64,000 nt of DNA from Bin80 sp965220365 (GTDB lineage Bacteria; Bacteroidota; Rhodothermia; Rhodothermales; Bin80): NCBI GenBank assembly GCA_965220365.1, contig OZ244823.1, positions 2,356,001 through 2,420,000 on the forward strand, given 5' to 3'. The translations under genes and the position numbers were made by a program. The notes beneath the pieces were generated by a model. It saw only the letters and a program-made list of their open reading frames with translations. It was not told where the DNA came from and searched no databases. This document shows positions 27,150-36,340 of the stretch, piece by piece (the first letter of the stretch is position 1; the number at the start of each line of letters is the position of its first letter).

Positions 27150-27866
27150 CTAAGACGCAGGCAAGCGGCGGATTCGAATATTCCGAAACCATACTGGATC
27201 ACTGTGATCCTGAAGACAGATATGCCCTACCTTCGTCATTCCATAGTCGGGCATGTCAATCCATTTACTTTCAGCAATGGAGGTCTTCCAGGCATCACTC
27301 CATAGCTCATAGGTGACAATCTTTTCACCGTTGAGCCAATGCTCAACCTTTGCCCCATCAACAACAATACGAGCTTGGTTCCACTCTCCAACCGGATTGA
27401 CTACATCCGCTGATGGGGCATGCATATCATAGTTTGCTCCCGCATGACGATCTGGACCCTGCTTGGCGTCGGGATGTGCATCATTATCCAGAATCTGATA
27501 TTCTGGACCGGTACGCCAAGGGTAATCGTGTGCCTCAGATACCCTGAACATAATGCCACTATTACCAGCAGGCGAAATCTTCCACTCCAGTTCCAACTCG
27601 AAATTCTCATACTGCTCTAACGTAATAATATCGCCACCTTGTCCCTCACCTGAAAAGTGCAGCGTCCCATCTTCACCGACCTGCCACGCCTCGGGAATCC
27701 CTTCGCCCCCATAGCGTCGCCACTGATCAGCGCCAAGCTCCTGCCAGGAAGTATCTTCCATATCGGCTTCTTCAGCTATTTCTTCCGAAGTTTGTGCCGA
27801 GGTGGGATGCGTTACTATAAAAAGCGCACCAGCCATTGCACCGGCTACAATTAATCGCGTCATCAT
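27150..27866 (-). CDS. Exported DUF1080 (3-keto-disaccharide hydrolase) protein
   Basis: A 238-residue secreted protein with signal peptide (MTRLIVAGAMAGALFIV...TSAQ). The mature part is a single DUF1080 concanavalin-like jelly roll: WRRYGGEGIPEAW, LELEWKISPAGNSGIMFRVSE, GPEYQILDND and WNQARIVVDGAKVEHWLNGE. Members hydrolyse 3-keto-glycosides. It is separate from the DUF1080 domain in the fusion at 17565 and is encoded on the opposite strand, with the downstream end facing the PQQ dehydrogenase gene. It follows the nucleoside-symporter-like gene by 27 bp, suggesting co-transcription and uptake of the released product. Confidence 0.9.
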   Translation of the reverse strand: MMTRLIVAGAMAGALFIVTHPTSAQTSEEIAEEADMEDTSWQELGADQWRRYGGEGIPEAWQVGEDGTLHFSGEGQGGDIITLEQYENFELELEWKISPAGNSGIMFRVSEAHDYPWRTGPEYQILDNDAHPDAKQGPDRHAGANYDMHAPSADVVNPVGEWNQARIVVDGAKVEHWLNGEKIVTYELWSDAWKTSIAESKWIDMPDYGMTKVGHICLQDHSDPVWFRNIRIRRLPAS

Positions 27867-27893
27867 TGTTATAGAGGGTTTGTTTTGAATGAA

Positions 27894-29144
27894 TTACTCG
27901 GTTTGTGTTTCTGTAGATTCACTGTAATCTGCTACTTTGTCATTGAAAAGCAGAACGAATGCTAAGGAGAACACAAACGTTGCCGCAGCAAAGATTGTCC
28001 AGAATGTGCCCCAACCAGCGATATCTAGTTGTCCGTTGTCTCCAAATGTATTCACATAGGCACCACTTAATTGGGTTCCCAAGAAGAACCCGATTCCCTG
28101 GGTAAGGAGGACGAGCAGACCCTGCACTTGACCACGAACCTCGGGAGCAGTTTTCTTATCAATGTAAATCTGTCCAGTAACGAAAAAGAAATCGTAACAG
28201 ATCCCATGAATCAAAATTCCAATCATGATAAACCAGTACATCCCCACACTCCCCCCTAAAGCAAAGATCGCAAAGCGGGCAACCCAGGCAAGCATGCCAA
28301 GAAGGAGCATCCACTTCACTCCCAAGCGGCGGAAGAAAAATGGAATCAGGAGCATAAAGAAAATCTCACTCACCTGCCCCCACGCCATCTCCCCACTGGG
28401 GTTGGCAAAGAGGTTTGTGTCCGTAAAGACCTCCGCATTAATCGCAGAAAAATATAGCGGTGCATAAGGGAAATACGTTCCGAACGCAATGAATATGAGC
28501 ATTGCTGCCGCAAGGAAGACCACAAAAGACTTACTCTTTAATGCATTAAAAGCGTCAATACCAGCAATCTGCTTCCAAGAAGTGGACTGCCCTCTTGACG
28601 GTGGCGGTGTATAAGGAAGTGTAAAACTATACAGACCAAGAAAGAGTGCGGCACCTCCTCCGATATAAAGCGGAGTCGCAGAAGCATCTGCCTGGAGGAC
28701 ATATCCCATAAATAATCCAATGGCAGCCCAGCCAATCGTTCCAAAGACACGAACCACAGGGAATTCCTTCTCCTGATTCTTTAGATGATGAAAGGCCAAC
28801 GAAGCCGTGAGTCCGAGGGTTGGGAAATAGCAGAGTGCATGTAACCCCAAGAGCGGAAGGAAAAGATTCGTCCCGGCAGTTGATGGCATCATACACATGG
28901 CAGCGCCAGCAATCAGCATGAGAACACCTAACAGCTTTTCCGAATCAAAGAAACGGTCTGCCACCATCCCAAGGAAAAATGGCCCAATAATGCAGGCAAT
29001 CGGCCCGAGAGCATAGGCTAACCGGATCCAGTCTCCAATCCCCTCCGCGCTCATATAATTGCCCAAGGTGGGCGCCCAAGCTCCCCAGATAAAGTACTGG
29101 ACAAACATCATTAGGCTAAGGCGTGCAACAAGTCCTACATTCAT
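27894..29144 (-). CDS. MFS transporter, nucleoside:H+ symporter-like
   Basis: A 416-residue 12-TM permease. The start is ATG 29144 (MNVGLVARLSLMMF); a longer open frame to 29234 would run through a terminator hairpin and is rejected. Family traits are FVQYFIWGAWAPTLGNYM, GPFFLGMVADRFFDSEK, FPVVRVFGTIGWAAIG and HGICYDFFFVTGQIYIDKK, typical of NupG/XapB-related transporters. In Bacteroidota these often sit beside DUF1080/ThuA genes and probably carry sugars or glycosides rather than nucleosides. That substrate is an inference from context. Confidence 0.87.
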   Translation of the reverse strand: MNVGLVARLSLMMFVQYFIWGAWAPTLGNYMSAEGIGDWIRLAYALGPIACIIGPFFLGMVADRFFDSEKLLGVLMLIAGAAMCMMPSTAGTNLFLPLLGLHALCYFPTLGLTASLAFHHLKNQEKEFPVVRVFGTIGWAAIGLFMGYVLQADASATPLYIGGGAALFLGLYSFTLPYTPPPSRGQSTSWKQIAGIDAFNALKSKSFVVFLAAAMLIFIAFGTYFPYAPLYFSAINAEVFTDTNLFANPSGEMAWGQVSEIFFMLLIPFFFRRLGVKWMLLLGMLAWVARFAIFALGGSVGMYWFIMIGILIHGICYDFFFVTGQIYIDKKTAPEVRGQVQGLLVLLTQGIGFFLGTQLSGAYVNTFGDNGQLDIAGWGTFWTIFAAATFVFSLAFVLLFNDKVADYSESTETQTE

Positions 29145-29170
29145 CTCAAATCTCCTGTTGATTGACAAAT

Positions 29171-29206
29171 AAAAAAAACGCCGTAGGATCGGTGATCGTA
29201 CGGCGT
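29171..29206 (-). terminator. Rho-independent terminator
   Basis: Stem ACGCCGTA/TACGGCGT, extended inside by GATC/GATC with one mismatch, followed on the minus strand by eight T. It ends the minus-strand LVIVD/DUF305 transcript and separates it from the symporter-DUF1080 pair. Confidence 0.85.
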
Positions 29207-29279
29207 CCAAAATACACAGAAACGACGATCCCAACTAAGGGATACTGATCGACCCGTGCTAATATAATTAAGATTTTAC

Positions 29280-31130
29280 TTAATTCTGCGCCTCAATAAA
29301 TTCTTTCACAAGATTCACACTAGCTTCAGCGCCATCCGCCTCTGCCTGATCAATCTCGGCACGCAGGGAAGCGATCTCTTCCGCACTCGCGCCTTGCTTT
29401 CTCTCCAACTGGTCCACAAGTGCACGCGCGAGTGCAAATGAAGGGGGCCACTTGTACGTCGGCTGCTTTTGTGCATTCAAATATTCAAGCTGCACCGTGT
29501 TTGCAGCTGCAATTTCGTTTTCTGTCAGAAATTCACTCGGCGTCAATTCAAAAACGTCAAGACCGCGAGCAATCTCGCTATTGTAAATGTATCCGTTGTA
29601 CCAATAGACAGACCAGCTTCCACCCATCTCCATTTGATCAGCAGATACGGGGCCACGATCATGGTAGGCAATCTCAATCACATTGGCGGGGTCGGTCCAG
29701 TCCGTAATAGAAATCCCACCCTGATACCAGGACTGCACAAAAATATCCCGACCCGGCACAGGAATCAGTGATCCATTGTGTGCAACGCAGTTCTCCTGCT
29801 CTGTCTGGGGTACGGGAAGCTTATAGTAGCTTTGAAAATGCATCTTGTTCTCTTCGTCAATCGTGAAGTAGGCATTCGCGCCCCACTCCATCGGATCTGT
29901 CTCTCGACACTTGGGGCCTCCCCCACCACCCCACTCATCCGTGAAGAGAATTTTTGAGCCATCATTACTGAAGGTTGCCGAATGCCAATACGAGAAGTTG
30001 CTGTCTGCGACGGCATCTAGGCGGAATGGATTAGTCGGATCTGAAATGTCAAGAAGAATGCCGTAGCCTTCGCATGCACCGCCAGCTAAACCAATCTCGG
30101 GATACAGCGTGATATCGTGGCACTGATCCGGGCCACGATCCTCATCGTCTCCACTTCCCATCATGGCAGCGATAATGTCTGGAAGAGCTTCACGAAATGC
30201 ATTGGTATCTGCCGCAGTTGGCTCGGTAATCCCCTCTTGCTCAAAATATGAGCCGCTTATTACGGCGACATACCGATCTGGAAGAATCATCGTGCGTGCA
30301 CCCATATCTACAACAAACTCTCCACGGGCTCTAGCCTCGTCAAACTGGGCCTTCTCAGCTTCCGTCGGTCCATGTGAGGGCGGAGCAGTCAGGTCTTCAA
30401 AAATTCGCGGAGAGCTGACAATTGCTGCCTGTGTCGGGTCAGACAATGGCACTTTGATGACTTCAATGCGAAAGAGTGCAGACTCGGGATCTTCACTCGG
30501 GGACATTCCTGAACATCCAGGTAATTCCTCTGCCGGACGCACTGGAGCAGATCCAGATACATACACATAAATATTCTCATCGTCTCCTGGGTCCTTGAGC
30601 AGCGAATGGGTATGCGAGCCCCGGCAGGTCTGGACATTGTGGATATACTGTGGATCCAGTACATCTGTAATGTCAAAGATTCGGATCCCCCTTAGACGAT
30701 CATGACTCACGCTTTCCTGAACCCCCTGCTCCCCACAATCAAGCCGTCCACCTGTCCCTTCACCCGAAACAAATAGGAGGTTTTCATAGACCGACACATC
30801 ACTCTGAGATGCAGGACACACATATTCTTTTGCAAGGATAGGAGAGCTTGGATCAGACACATCCCATATCTGAACACCATTATAGTTGCCCTGGAAAACA
30901 TAATTCCCTTTAAAGGCAAGGTCACTGTTGGTTACACCAATGAAATTTTCAGAGGGAGGGACGGTGGCAACCATATGCAAATTCCAGATTGCCTCTTCCG
31001 CATCAAACAATCCAGCCTCAAGGCCAACGCGTGGGTCATCAAAAACCATAGCCTGCTGAGCAAAGCCGATATCCGACCGAAACAGGATCGCAGTCAGGGC
31101 TATAGTAGTAAGGAGGGTACGAGTACTCAT
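29280..31130 (-). CDS. Exported LVIVD-repeat protein
   Basis: A 616-residue secreted protein with signal peptide (TIALTAILFRSDIGFAQQ). It contains LVIVD-type propeller repeats, for example YVFQGNYNGVQIWDVSDPSSP and RLRGIRIFDITDVLDPQYIHN, and a later GISITDWTDPANVIEIAYHD, and ends with a predicted helical tail (SAEEIASLRAEIDQAEADG). Cysteines and His in CRGSHTHSLL are conserved-looking. Function of this family is unknown; it is frequent in marine Bacteroidota and Gemmatimonadota. It is probably co-transcribed with the DUF305 gene 20 bp upstream. Confidence 0.75.
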   Translation of the reverse strand: MSTRTLLTTIALTAILFRSDIGFAQQAMVFDDPRVGLEAGLFDAEEAIWNLHMVATVPPSENFIGVTNSDLAFKGNYVFQGNYNGVQIWDVSDPSSPILAKEYVCPASQSDVSVYENLLFVSGEGTGGRLDCGEQGVQESVSHDRLRGIRIFDITDVLDPQYIHNVQTCRGSHTHSLLKDPGDDENIYVYVSGSAPVRPAEELPGCSGMSPSEDPESALFRIEVIKVPLSDPTQAAIVSSPRIFEDLTAPPSHGPTEAEKAQFDEARARGEFVVDMGARTMILPDRYVAVISGSYFEQEGITEPTAADTNAFREALPDIIAAMMGSGDDEDRGPDQCHDITLYPEIGLAGGACEGYGILLDISDPTNPFRLDAVADSNFSYWHSATFSNDGSKILFTDEWGGGGGPKCRETDPMEWGANAYFTIDEENKMHFQSYYKLPVPQTEQENCVAHNGSLIPVPGRDIFVQSWYQGGISITDWTDPANVIEIAYHDRGPVSADQMEMGGSWSVYWYNGYIYNSEIARGLDVFELTPSEFLTENEIAAANTVQLEYLNAQKQPTYKWPPSFALARALVDQLERKQGASAEEIASLRAEIDQAEADGAEASVNLVKEFIEAQN

Positions 31131-31150
31131 TTGTCTTTCAAGTTTGTGTT

Positions 31151-31816
31151 TCAGTTTGCAACTCCAAGATCATCCAGCATCAGTTTCATACGATTAATCT
31201 CCGTAATCTGATCAACGTGGATTTCTGAAGCTAATTTGTAGGTGTCATCACCGGTGATGGCCCCATCTATTTTGAACAATTCTCTAACCATGTAGACAGC
31301 TCCCTCATGGTGCATGATCATGTATTCCAAGAACAATTGATCAAAATCTGCACCTTGAGCGGCTTCAAGCTCTTTCAGCTGTGCGTCGGTAAGCATCCCC
31401 GGCATATGAGCTCCGTGATGATCCACGCCATGAATCATCAGAGAACTTCCCTCAATCATAATATGGGGAACCACCTGATCCCGTTTGCGCAGCCACTCCT
31501 GCATGATTCGGATCTCATCATTCTGAGCATTAATAATCCGGCCAGCCAAAACCTGAATGGTTGGACTAGCCCCATTGGATTCCGCAAACGATGACATCAC
31601 GAGAGCCTGTGCGTGGTGCGCAATCATGCCCGTCATAAAATCTACGTCCGCCTGTGAAAAGCGTGCAAGTGCACTATCTTTGCGCGCCCAGAAGAGCGTT
31701 TCCAATTCCTCAGAATCCTGAGCAATGGATGGCACTGCCACACACAGACCGAGGAAAAGAGAAAAACCGAGTCGAAGAAAAAACCGTTTCTCCTGCATGA
31801 CCAACCGTCCAACCAT
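31151..31816 (-). CDS. Exported DUF305 protein
   Basis: A 221-residue protein with signal peptide (FFLRLGFSLFLGLCVAVPSIAQ). The mature sequence is a four-helix DUF305 domain, ferritin-like in shape, with the paired signatures DVDFMTGMIAHHAQAL and LEYMIMHHEGAVYMV. His/Met-rich segments (HGVDHHGAHMPGM) suggest metal, perhaps copper, binding. It heads the transcript with the LVIVD gene. Start may be ATG 31816 or the later Met in MQEKRFF (31798); the second gives a more compact signal peptide. Confidence 0.85.
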   Translation of the reverse strand: MVGRLVMQEKRFFLRLGFSLFLGLCVAVPSIAQDSEELETLFWARKDSALARFSQADVDFMTGMIAHHAQALVMSSFAESNGASPTIQVLAGRIINAQNDEIRIMQEWLRKRDQVVPHIMIEGSSLMIHGVDHHGAHMPGMLTDAQLKELEAAQGADFDQLFLEYMIMHHEGAVYMVRELFKIDGAITGDDTYKLASEIHVDQITEINRMKLMLDDLGVAN

Positions 31817-31926
31817 GAAATTGCAAAAATGTTACAAGGAATGGGGCTTATATCCGTGAGTGCCCAAGCTGATTGCACGACTCTTAGGTATACGATCCTC
31901 CATGATTGAAATTGCTATTCTTTTGC

Positions 31927-32118
31927 CTAACTGGGCAGTGTGGACAGGATTGCATTTGCAAGTTCCTCAGGTGTAGCCGGAACGGATCCCTGCATGTGCA
32001 TGATGTCGTTTACAATTGGACGGCTACGCTGGTCAGCATGTGATGTGATTGTGCCGGTTGCTTCTTGAGAAAGCAGGTTTATGATAGCCCTAGTTCTTTG
32101 CTTATTTGACATGAACAT
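31927..32118 (-). CDS. Small ORF directly downstream of hsdR
   Basis: A 63-codon frame starting 8 bp after the hsdR stop, on the same strand. The predicted peptide (MSNKQRTRAIINLLSQ...) is hydrophilic, with no domain I recognise. Close spacing supports translation within the hsd operon, but no strong ribosome-binding site is visible. Could be chance. Confidence 0.35.
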   Translation of the reverse strand: MFMSNKQRTRAIINLLSQEATGTITSHADQRSRPIVNDIMHMQGSVPATPEELANAILSTLPS

Positions 32119-32126
32119 ACAGACAC

Positions 32127-35100
32127 TCAGATTAGACCGTAGAATCGCTCAAAGAACCGCTCAAGCTTATCCAAGACGACTTGCTTCTTCAATGCATATT
32201 CGTTAATCGGGCTGAATTTTGGAGTCGGCGGTAGGACCTTGGTAATGGCAGTTCCCGTGAGTTGTATCTCCCCGTTACGGAAAGCCTCCTCTATAAAGAG
32301 TCTTGTCTTTTTCGGGTCTAAATTCTCATTGTTAATGATCAAATCAAGTTCAACGCGCTGCTGCTCTCTGATAAAGCCTTCCCATTCCTTACCTATTTCA
32401 GATTTTGTTGAGACAGAATTAACGAACTGCTCAATAAGATCTTTTTTACTGCGCAACGTTGGGCTTGCGTTGATGGCGCTAGTAATTGAATAATAGATCT
32501 CGCTGATTTCAGCTTGGCCTTTTTCGTCAAGATATTTCTCAACCAACCTGAGGATATAGTCGACATTGATTTCTACGGACTTGATTAGTTCAATCTCAAA
32601 TACTAAGTCATCGTTGATGTTTTCTTTCTCGGCTTCTGAGAGGCGTCGAATTTCGTTGTACAAATTGAGATACACACTTTGGTAATCCTGAAAAGCACGA
32701 TCGTCGAGAATTTCGTCTCCTTCAAAATCATCAAAGGCAGTCAGGATATTTCTGAGTTTCAGGATTTCTCCAAAGAGTTGGATAAACTCTTTTTGGGCGG
32801 CCTCCCCGATCAGTTCCTGGTCAAGCGGAAAATCCCTCAGGAGGCATTCAATCTTCTGTTGATACTCTTCGTAGTAGTCTCTGTATGGCTTCAGCAACAC
32901 GATGCTCTTGGCGTCTTTATTTCCGAATAGAGCAAGTGCATCGTTGGTTACCTGTTCCAAGTTGCGGAAGGAGACGATATTCCCGTAGATCTTGACAGAA
33001 TTGAGAATCCGGTTGGTTCGCGAATACGCTTGGATCAGACCATGAGCGCGGAGATTTTTATCTACCCACAAGGTATTGAGTGTTGTGGCATCAAAGCCGG
33101 TCAGGAACATGTTAACGACGATCACGATATCCAAGTCACGCTTTTTGAGCCGACGTGACACATCCCTGTAATAATTCTGAAACTTCTTGGAGGAGGTGTC
33201 AAAGTTCGTCTGGAACAACGCGTTATAGTCCTGAATTGCACTCTCCAGAAAATCACGTGAGCTTTTATCCAATTTCCCGGCGTCAAAACCCTCTTCACTT
33301 AGGAGACCGTCCAATTCTTCCTCGTTGGCCGCGAAACTATAAATCAGGCCCACCTTGAGTTTTTCTCTCGGAGACACTCCTTCTTGTTGCCTAGAAAATT
33401 CCGCGTAGTATCGCTTCGCTGCTTCAATTGAAGCAGTCGCAAACAACGAGTTGAATCCCGCTCTTTGCTTATCCAAATCGCGGTAGGCCAGTTTGGTTTT
33501 AGTCTTTTGCTCAAAGTGCTCCCGGATATAGGTCACCACCAATTTGATCCGTTCTGGGGCCAGCAGAGCTAGCTCTTTGGCAATTGCGGAAACCTGTTTA
33601 TCCTTGATGTCTGGAGAGGACTTGATGGTATTGATATAGTCGATACGAAAAGGCAGCACATTCTTGTCATGGATTGCATCCACAACGGTGTAGGTGTGCA
33701 ACCGATCCCCAAACACTTGTTCGGTCGTACGATTTCCTGGCTGTTCTGGATTAGCGGCGTTCTCCGAAAAGATTGGCGTTCCAGTGAAGCCGAATAGATG
33801 ATATTTTTTGAATGCACGGGTGATATCCTTATGCATATCACCAAACTGACTACGATGACATTCGTCGAAAATGATCACCGTAGACCTTTGGTATACGGGA
33901 TGCGATCTATTCTGCACCACGAAGCGGCTGAGTTTTTGGATCGTGGTAATGATAATACGAGCGTTCGGATCTTCAAGCTGCTTCTTCAACACCTTTGTGG
34001 ATGCATTGGAATTTGCCGCCCCTTTCTCAAACCGGTCGTATTCTTTCATGGTTTGATAATCCAGATCCTTCCGGTCTACCACAAACAGAACCTTCTTAAT
34101 TCCAGGCAGACCTTGTGCCAGTTGAGCCGCTTTAAAGCTGGTCAAGGTCTTGCCACTCCCCGTAGTGTGCCATATATAGCCGCCCGCCGCTTTCTTGCCT
34201 AAGGTTTTGTTGTTCGAGGCGGTTTTGATGCGTTGAAGAATTTGTTCAGTAGCCACAATTTGGTAGGGTCTCATAACCAACAACTTACGGTCCACATCAA
34301 ACACGCAGTACCGGGTCAGAATGTTCAACAAGGTATGTTTGGCGAAGAAGGTTGCAGTGAAGCCGGTCAAGTCATCAATCCGCTGGTTCATCGCACTTGC
34401 CCACCAGGTGGTAAACGAAAAGCTGTTGGATGTCTTATTGCGTGAGCGTTTGTGGAGTTCGTCAAGGTGACCTTGACGAACCGTGTTGCTGTAGTATTTG
34501 GTTAGGGTACCATTACTTATGACGAACAATTGCACATATTGAAACAACCCAGATCCTGCCCAGAAACTATCTCTCCCGTAACGGTTGATTTGGTTGAATG
34601 CCTCACGTAGTGCCACCCCACGGCGCTTGAGTTCCACATGCACCAACGGTAGACCATTAACGAGAATGGTAACATCATAGCGGTTTGCGCGCTTCCCTTT
34701 CGCCTCGTATTGGTTGATGACCTGCAAGGTATTATTGTGGATGTTCCGCTTATCAATGAGCCAGATATTCTTGGTTTCACCGTTATCCCGTATGAGTAGC
34801 TGGATGGGCTCTTCTTGGATCCGTGCAGTCTTCTCTTTGATCCCGTCATTCGCCCCGGCGATACTGGTTGTAAAGAAGCGCCTCCATTCCGCATCAGAGA
34901 ATTCAAACTTGTTCAGTTTCTCCAGTCGGCGGCGCAGGTTGGCAATTAATTTTTCCTCTGTGGTGATAGAAAGATATTTGTATGCCTGAGATTCCAGTTG
35001 CCGAATAAACTCTTTCTCCAACTGTGCTTCGGATTGATAGGCTGTCTCCCTGGCTTTGTCAGGTCTAAACTCGGCGACCACCGTGCTCTCACTTGACCGA

Positions 35101-35141
35101 GCGATTGGCCGGAAGTCAGAGGATTGAATCTTATCACTCAT
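32127..35141 (-). CDS. hsdR: Type I restriction-modification system, restriction subunit HsdR
   Basis: The motor and nuclease subunit (1004 aa) of a type I R-M complex, which cuts unmodified DNA after ATP-driven translocation. The N-terminal PD-(D/E)xK nuclease has LVHVELKRRG at about residue 170 followed by the QxxxY-like AFNQINRYGR. The helicase core carries Walker A TTGSGKTLTSF near 330, DEAH-type box DECHRSQFGD near 425, and motif VI-like AYSRTNRI. A helical C-terminus contacts HsdM. Size and order resemble EcoR124-type (IC) enzymes. It overlaps hsdS by 4 bp, so all three genes are coupled. Confidence 0.95.
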   Translation of the reverse strand: MSDKIQSSDFRPIARSSESTVVAEFRPDKARETAYQSEAQLEKEFIRQLESQAYKYLSITTEEKLIANLRRRLEKLNKFEFSDAEWRRFFTTSIAGANDGIKEKTARIQEEPIQLLIRDNGETKNIWLIDKRNIHNNTLQVINQYEAKGKRANRYDVTILVNGLPLVHVELKRRGVALREAFNQINRYGRDSFWAGSGLFQYVQLFVISNGTLTKYYSNTVRQGHLDELHKRSRNKTSNSFSFTTWWASAMNQRIDDLTGFTATFFAKHTLLNILTRYCVFDVDRKLLVMRPYQIVATEQILQRIKTASNNKTLGKKAAGGYIWHTTGSGKTLTSFKAAQLAQGLPGIKKVLFVVDRKDLDYQTMKEYDRFEKGAANSNASTKVLKKQLEDPNARIIITTIQKLSRFVVQNRSHPVYQRSTVIIFDECHRSQFGDMHKDITRAFKKYHLFGFTGTPIFSENAANPEQPGNRTTEQVFGDRLHTYTVVDAIHDKNVLPFRIDYINTIKSSPDIKDKQVSAIAKELALLAPERIKLVVTYIREHFEQKTKTKLAYRDLDKQRAGFNSLFATASIEAAKRYYAEFSRQQEGVSPREKLKVGLIYSFAANEEELDGLLSEEGFDAGKLDKSSRDFLESAIQDYNALFQTNFDTSSKKFQNYYRDVSRRLKKRDLDIVIVVNMFLTGFDATTLNTLWVDKNLRAHGLIQAYSRTNRILNSVKIYGNIVSFRNLEQVTNDALALFGNKDAKSIVLLKPYRDYYEEYQQKIECLLRDFPLDQELIGEAAQKEFIQLFGEILKLRNILTAFDDFEGDEILDDRAFQDYQSVYLNLYNEIRRLSEAEKENINDDLVFEIELIKSVEINVDYILRLVEKYLDEKGQAEISEIYYSITSAINASPTLRSKKDLIEQFVNSVSTKSEIGKEWEGFIREQQRVELDLIINNENLDPKKTRLFIEEAFRNGEIQLTGTAITKVLPPTPKFSPINEYALKKQVVLDKLERFFERFYGLI

Positions 35142-36340
35142 TCGGTCTCCTTAAAAGTGAGGAGTCGGTCACGATAATACTCGTATTGTTTGCGGTGTGC
35201 AGTGATTTCTGCGGGTAGCCCGATGGACAAATCGTTCACCAATGCATCGAATTTATCAAGGATGGTGACGATTTTGTGCTGGACTTTGAGAGGGGGGACT
35301 TGAATCTTGGTTTGAAGAAGCTTGTTATTATAGAGTCGTCGAATAGTCCCACCATCGGTTTGCCAATCAACTATTTGATACCAGTGCCGGAGATATTTAT
35401 TTGCAACCAGCGACTCGTCATGATCAAGCCAGACAATATTAGAGTCTTGAAAGTAGGCATCTTTCCCATCGTATGGGACGGCACGTCCTATGGTTCCAGC
35501 GGCCGAAATAAGAATATCACCCGTTTTAGGGAAGGGATATTTGGTTTTGTATTCTTGGTAAAGAGTTCTCGGAATGAAAGCATCTGGATCTGACCCAAAT
35601 GTACCGATCTTAAAGAAGGGAATATCACCTTTCGACTGTGTCTCACTTTTAAATACACGTTTACACATAGAGACTTTCCCGATGTCACCTAGTGTCATCT
35701 TCCGTCCCCCCATGAACCTCAGGAGCTTGTCACGGTAGTACTGATATTGCCGTCTCCTTGCCTCTAATTCTGCCTCTAATTCTGCCTCTAATTCTGCCTC
35801 TAATTCTGTGAAGGTATCAAGTATCCTGACGATTTCCCGTTGGATCTCGAGGGGCGGGAGAGGAACTCTGAAATTTTTAAACTTTTTCATATTAACCGAA
35901 GCAAAGCTTGCGGCATTAGTGTTTTTTCTGCACCACTCTCCTAAAACATATCCGTAGTAGAACATGAATCTCATGTCAATCTCTGCGGAACGGTTCACTT
36001 TTTTCATTAAAAAAGTGAACCGTTGATTCGCTAACGAATCAACAGTTATCAAAGCATGCTCACCAATGGTTGCAGTCGTGGCAATAATGATTGAATTTGC
36101 AGGAAACAGGTAACCATTCTTGACAGCCTGTGGGGTGACATGTTGAAGAGAATCACTGAGAATTCGGCCATTCAGTCGAATGTCATCCATCCGAAACCAG
36201 GGAATTGTTCCATTCGTCCAGTAGTCTGGATTTTTCTTTGATGGGGTGTAACCGTTCTTAATATCAAAGATTTCTTGAAGCTCCGCAAACTCTACCCCTT
36301 CAGGACATCTCTGTACGATCAATTTTTCAACTCGATTCAT
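35138..36340 (-). CDS. hsdS: Type I restriction-modification system, specificity subunit HsdS
   Basis: DNA-recognition subunit of 400 aa with two target-recognition domains (residues ~1-160 and ~205-370), each followed by a conserved helical region. The first is LPPLEIQREIVRILDTF...RRRQYQYYRDKLL and the second VPPLKVQHKIVTILDKF...HRKQYEYYRDRLL. The central region contains four perfect 12-bp repeats encoding ELEA units, analogous to the TAEL repeats of EcoR124I/DXXI that set the spacer length between half-sites. It overlaps hsdM by 4 bp and hsdR by 4 bp. TRD sequences are unlike each other, so the target is bipartite and asymmetric. Confidence 0.95.
   Translation of the reverse strand: MNRVEKLIVQRCPEGVEFAELQEIFDIKNGYTPSKKNPDYWTNGTIPWFRMDDIRLNGRILSDSLQHVTPQAVKNGYLFPANSIIIATTATIGEHALITVDSLANQRFTFLMKKVNRSAEIDMRFMFYYGYVLGEWCRKNTNAASFASVNMKKFKNFRVPLPPLEIQREIVRILDTFTELEAELEAELEAELEARRRQYQYYRDKLLRFMGGRKMTLGDIGKVSMCKRVFKSETQSKGDIPFFKIGTFGSDPDAFIPRTLYQEYKTKYPFPKTGDILISAAGTIGRAVPYDGKDAYFQDSNIVWLDHDESLVANKYLRHWYQIVDWQTDGGTIRRLYNNKLLQTKIQVPPLKVQHKIVTILDKFDALVNDLSIGLPAEITAHRKQYEYYRDRLLTFKETE
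35761..35808. repeat. Four perfect 12-bp tandem repeats inside hsdS
   Basis: The unit CCTCTAATTCTG is repeated four times without mismatch (coding strand: in-frame AELE/LEAE). Each unit adds 4 residues to the helical spacer of HsdS. Slipped-strand changes keep the frame but would alter the recognition-site spacing. Confidence 0.97.
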
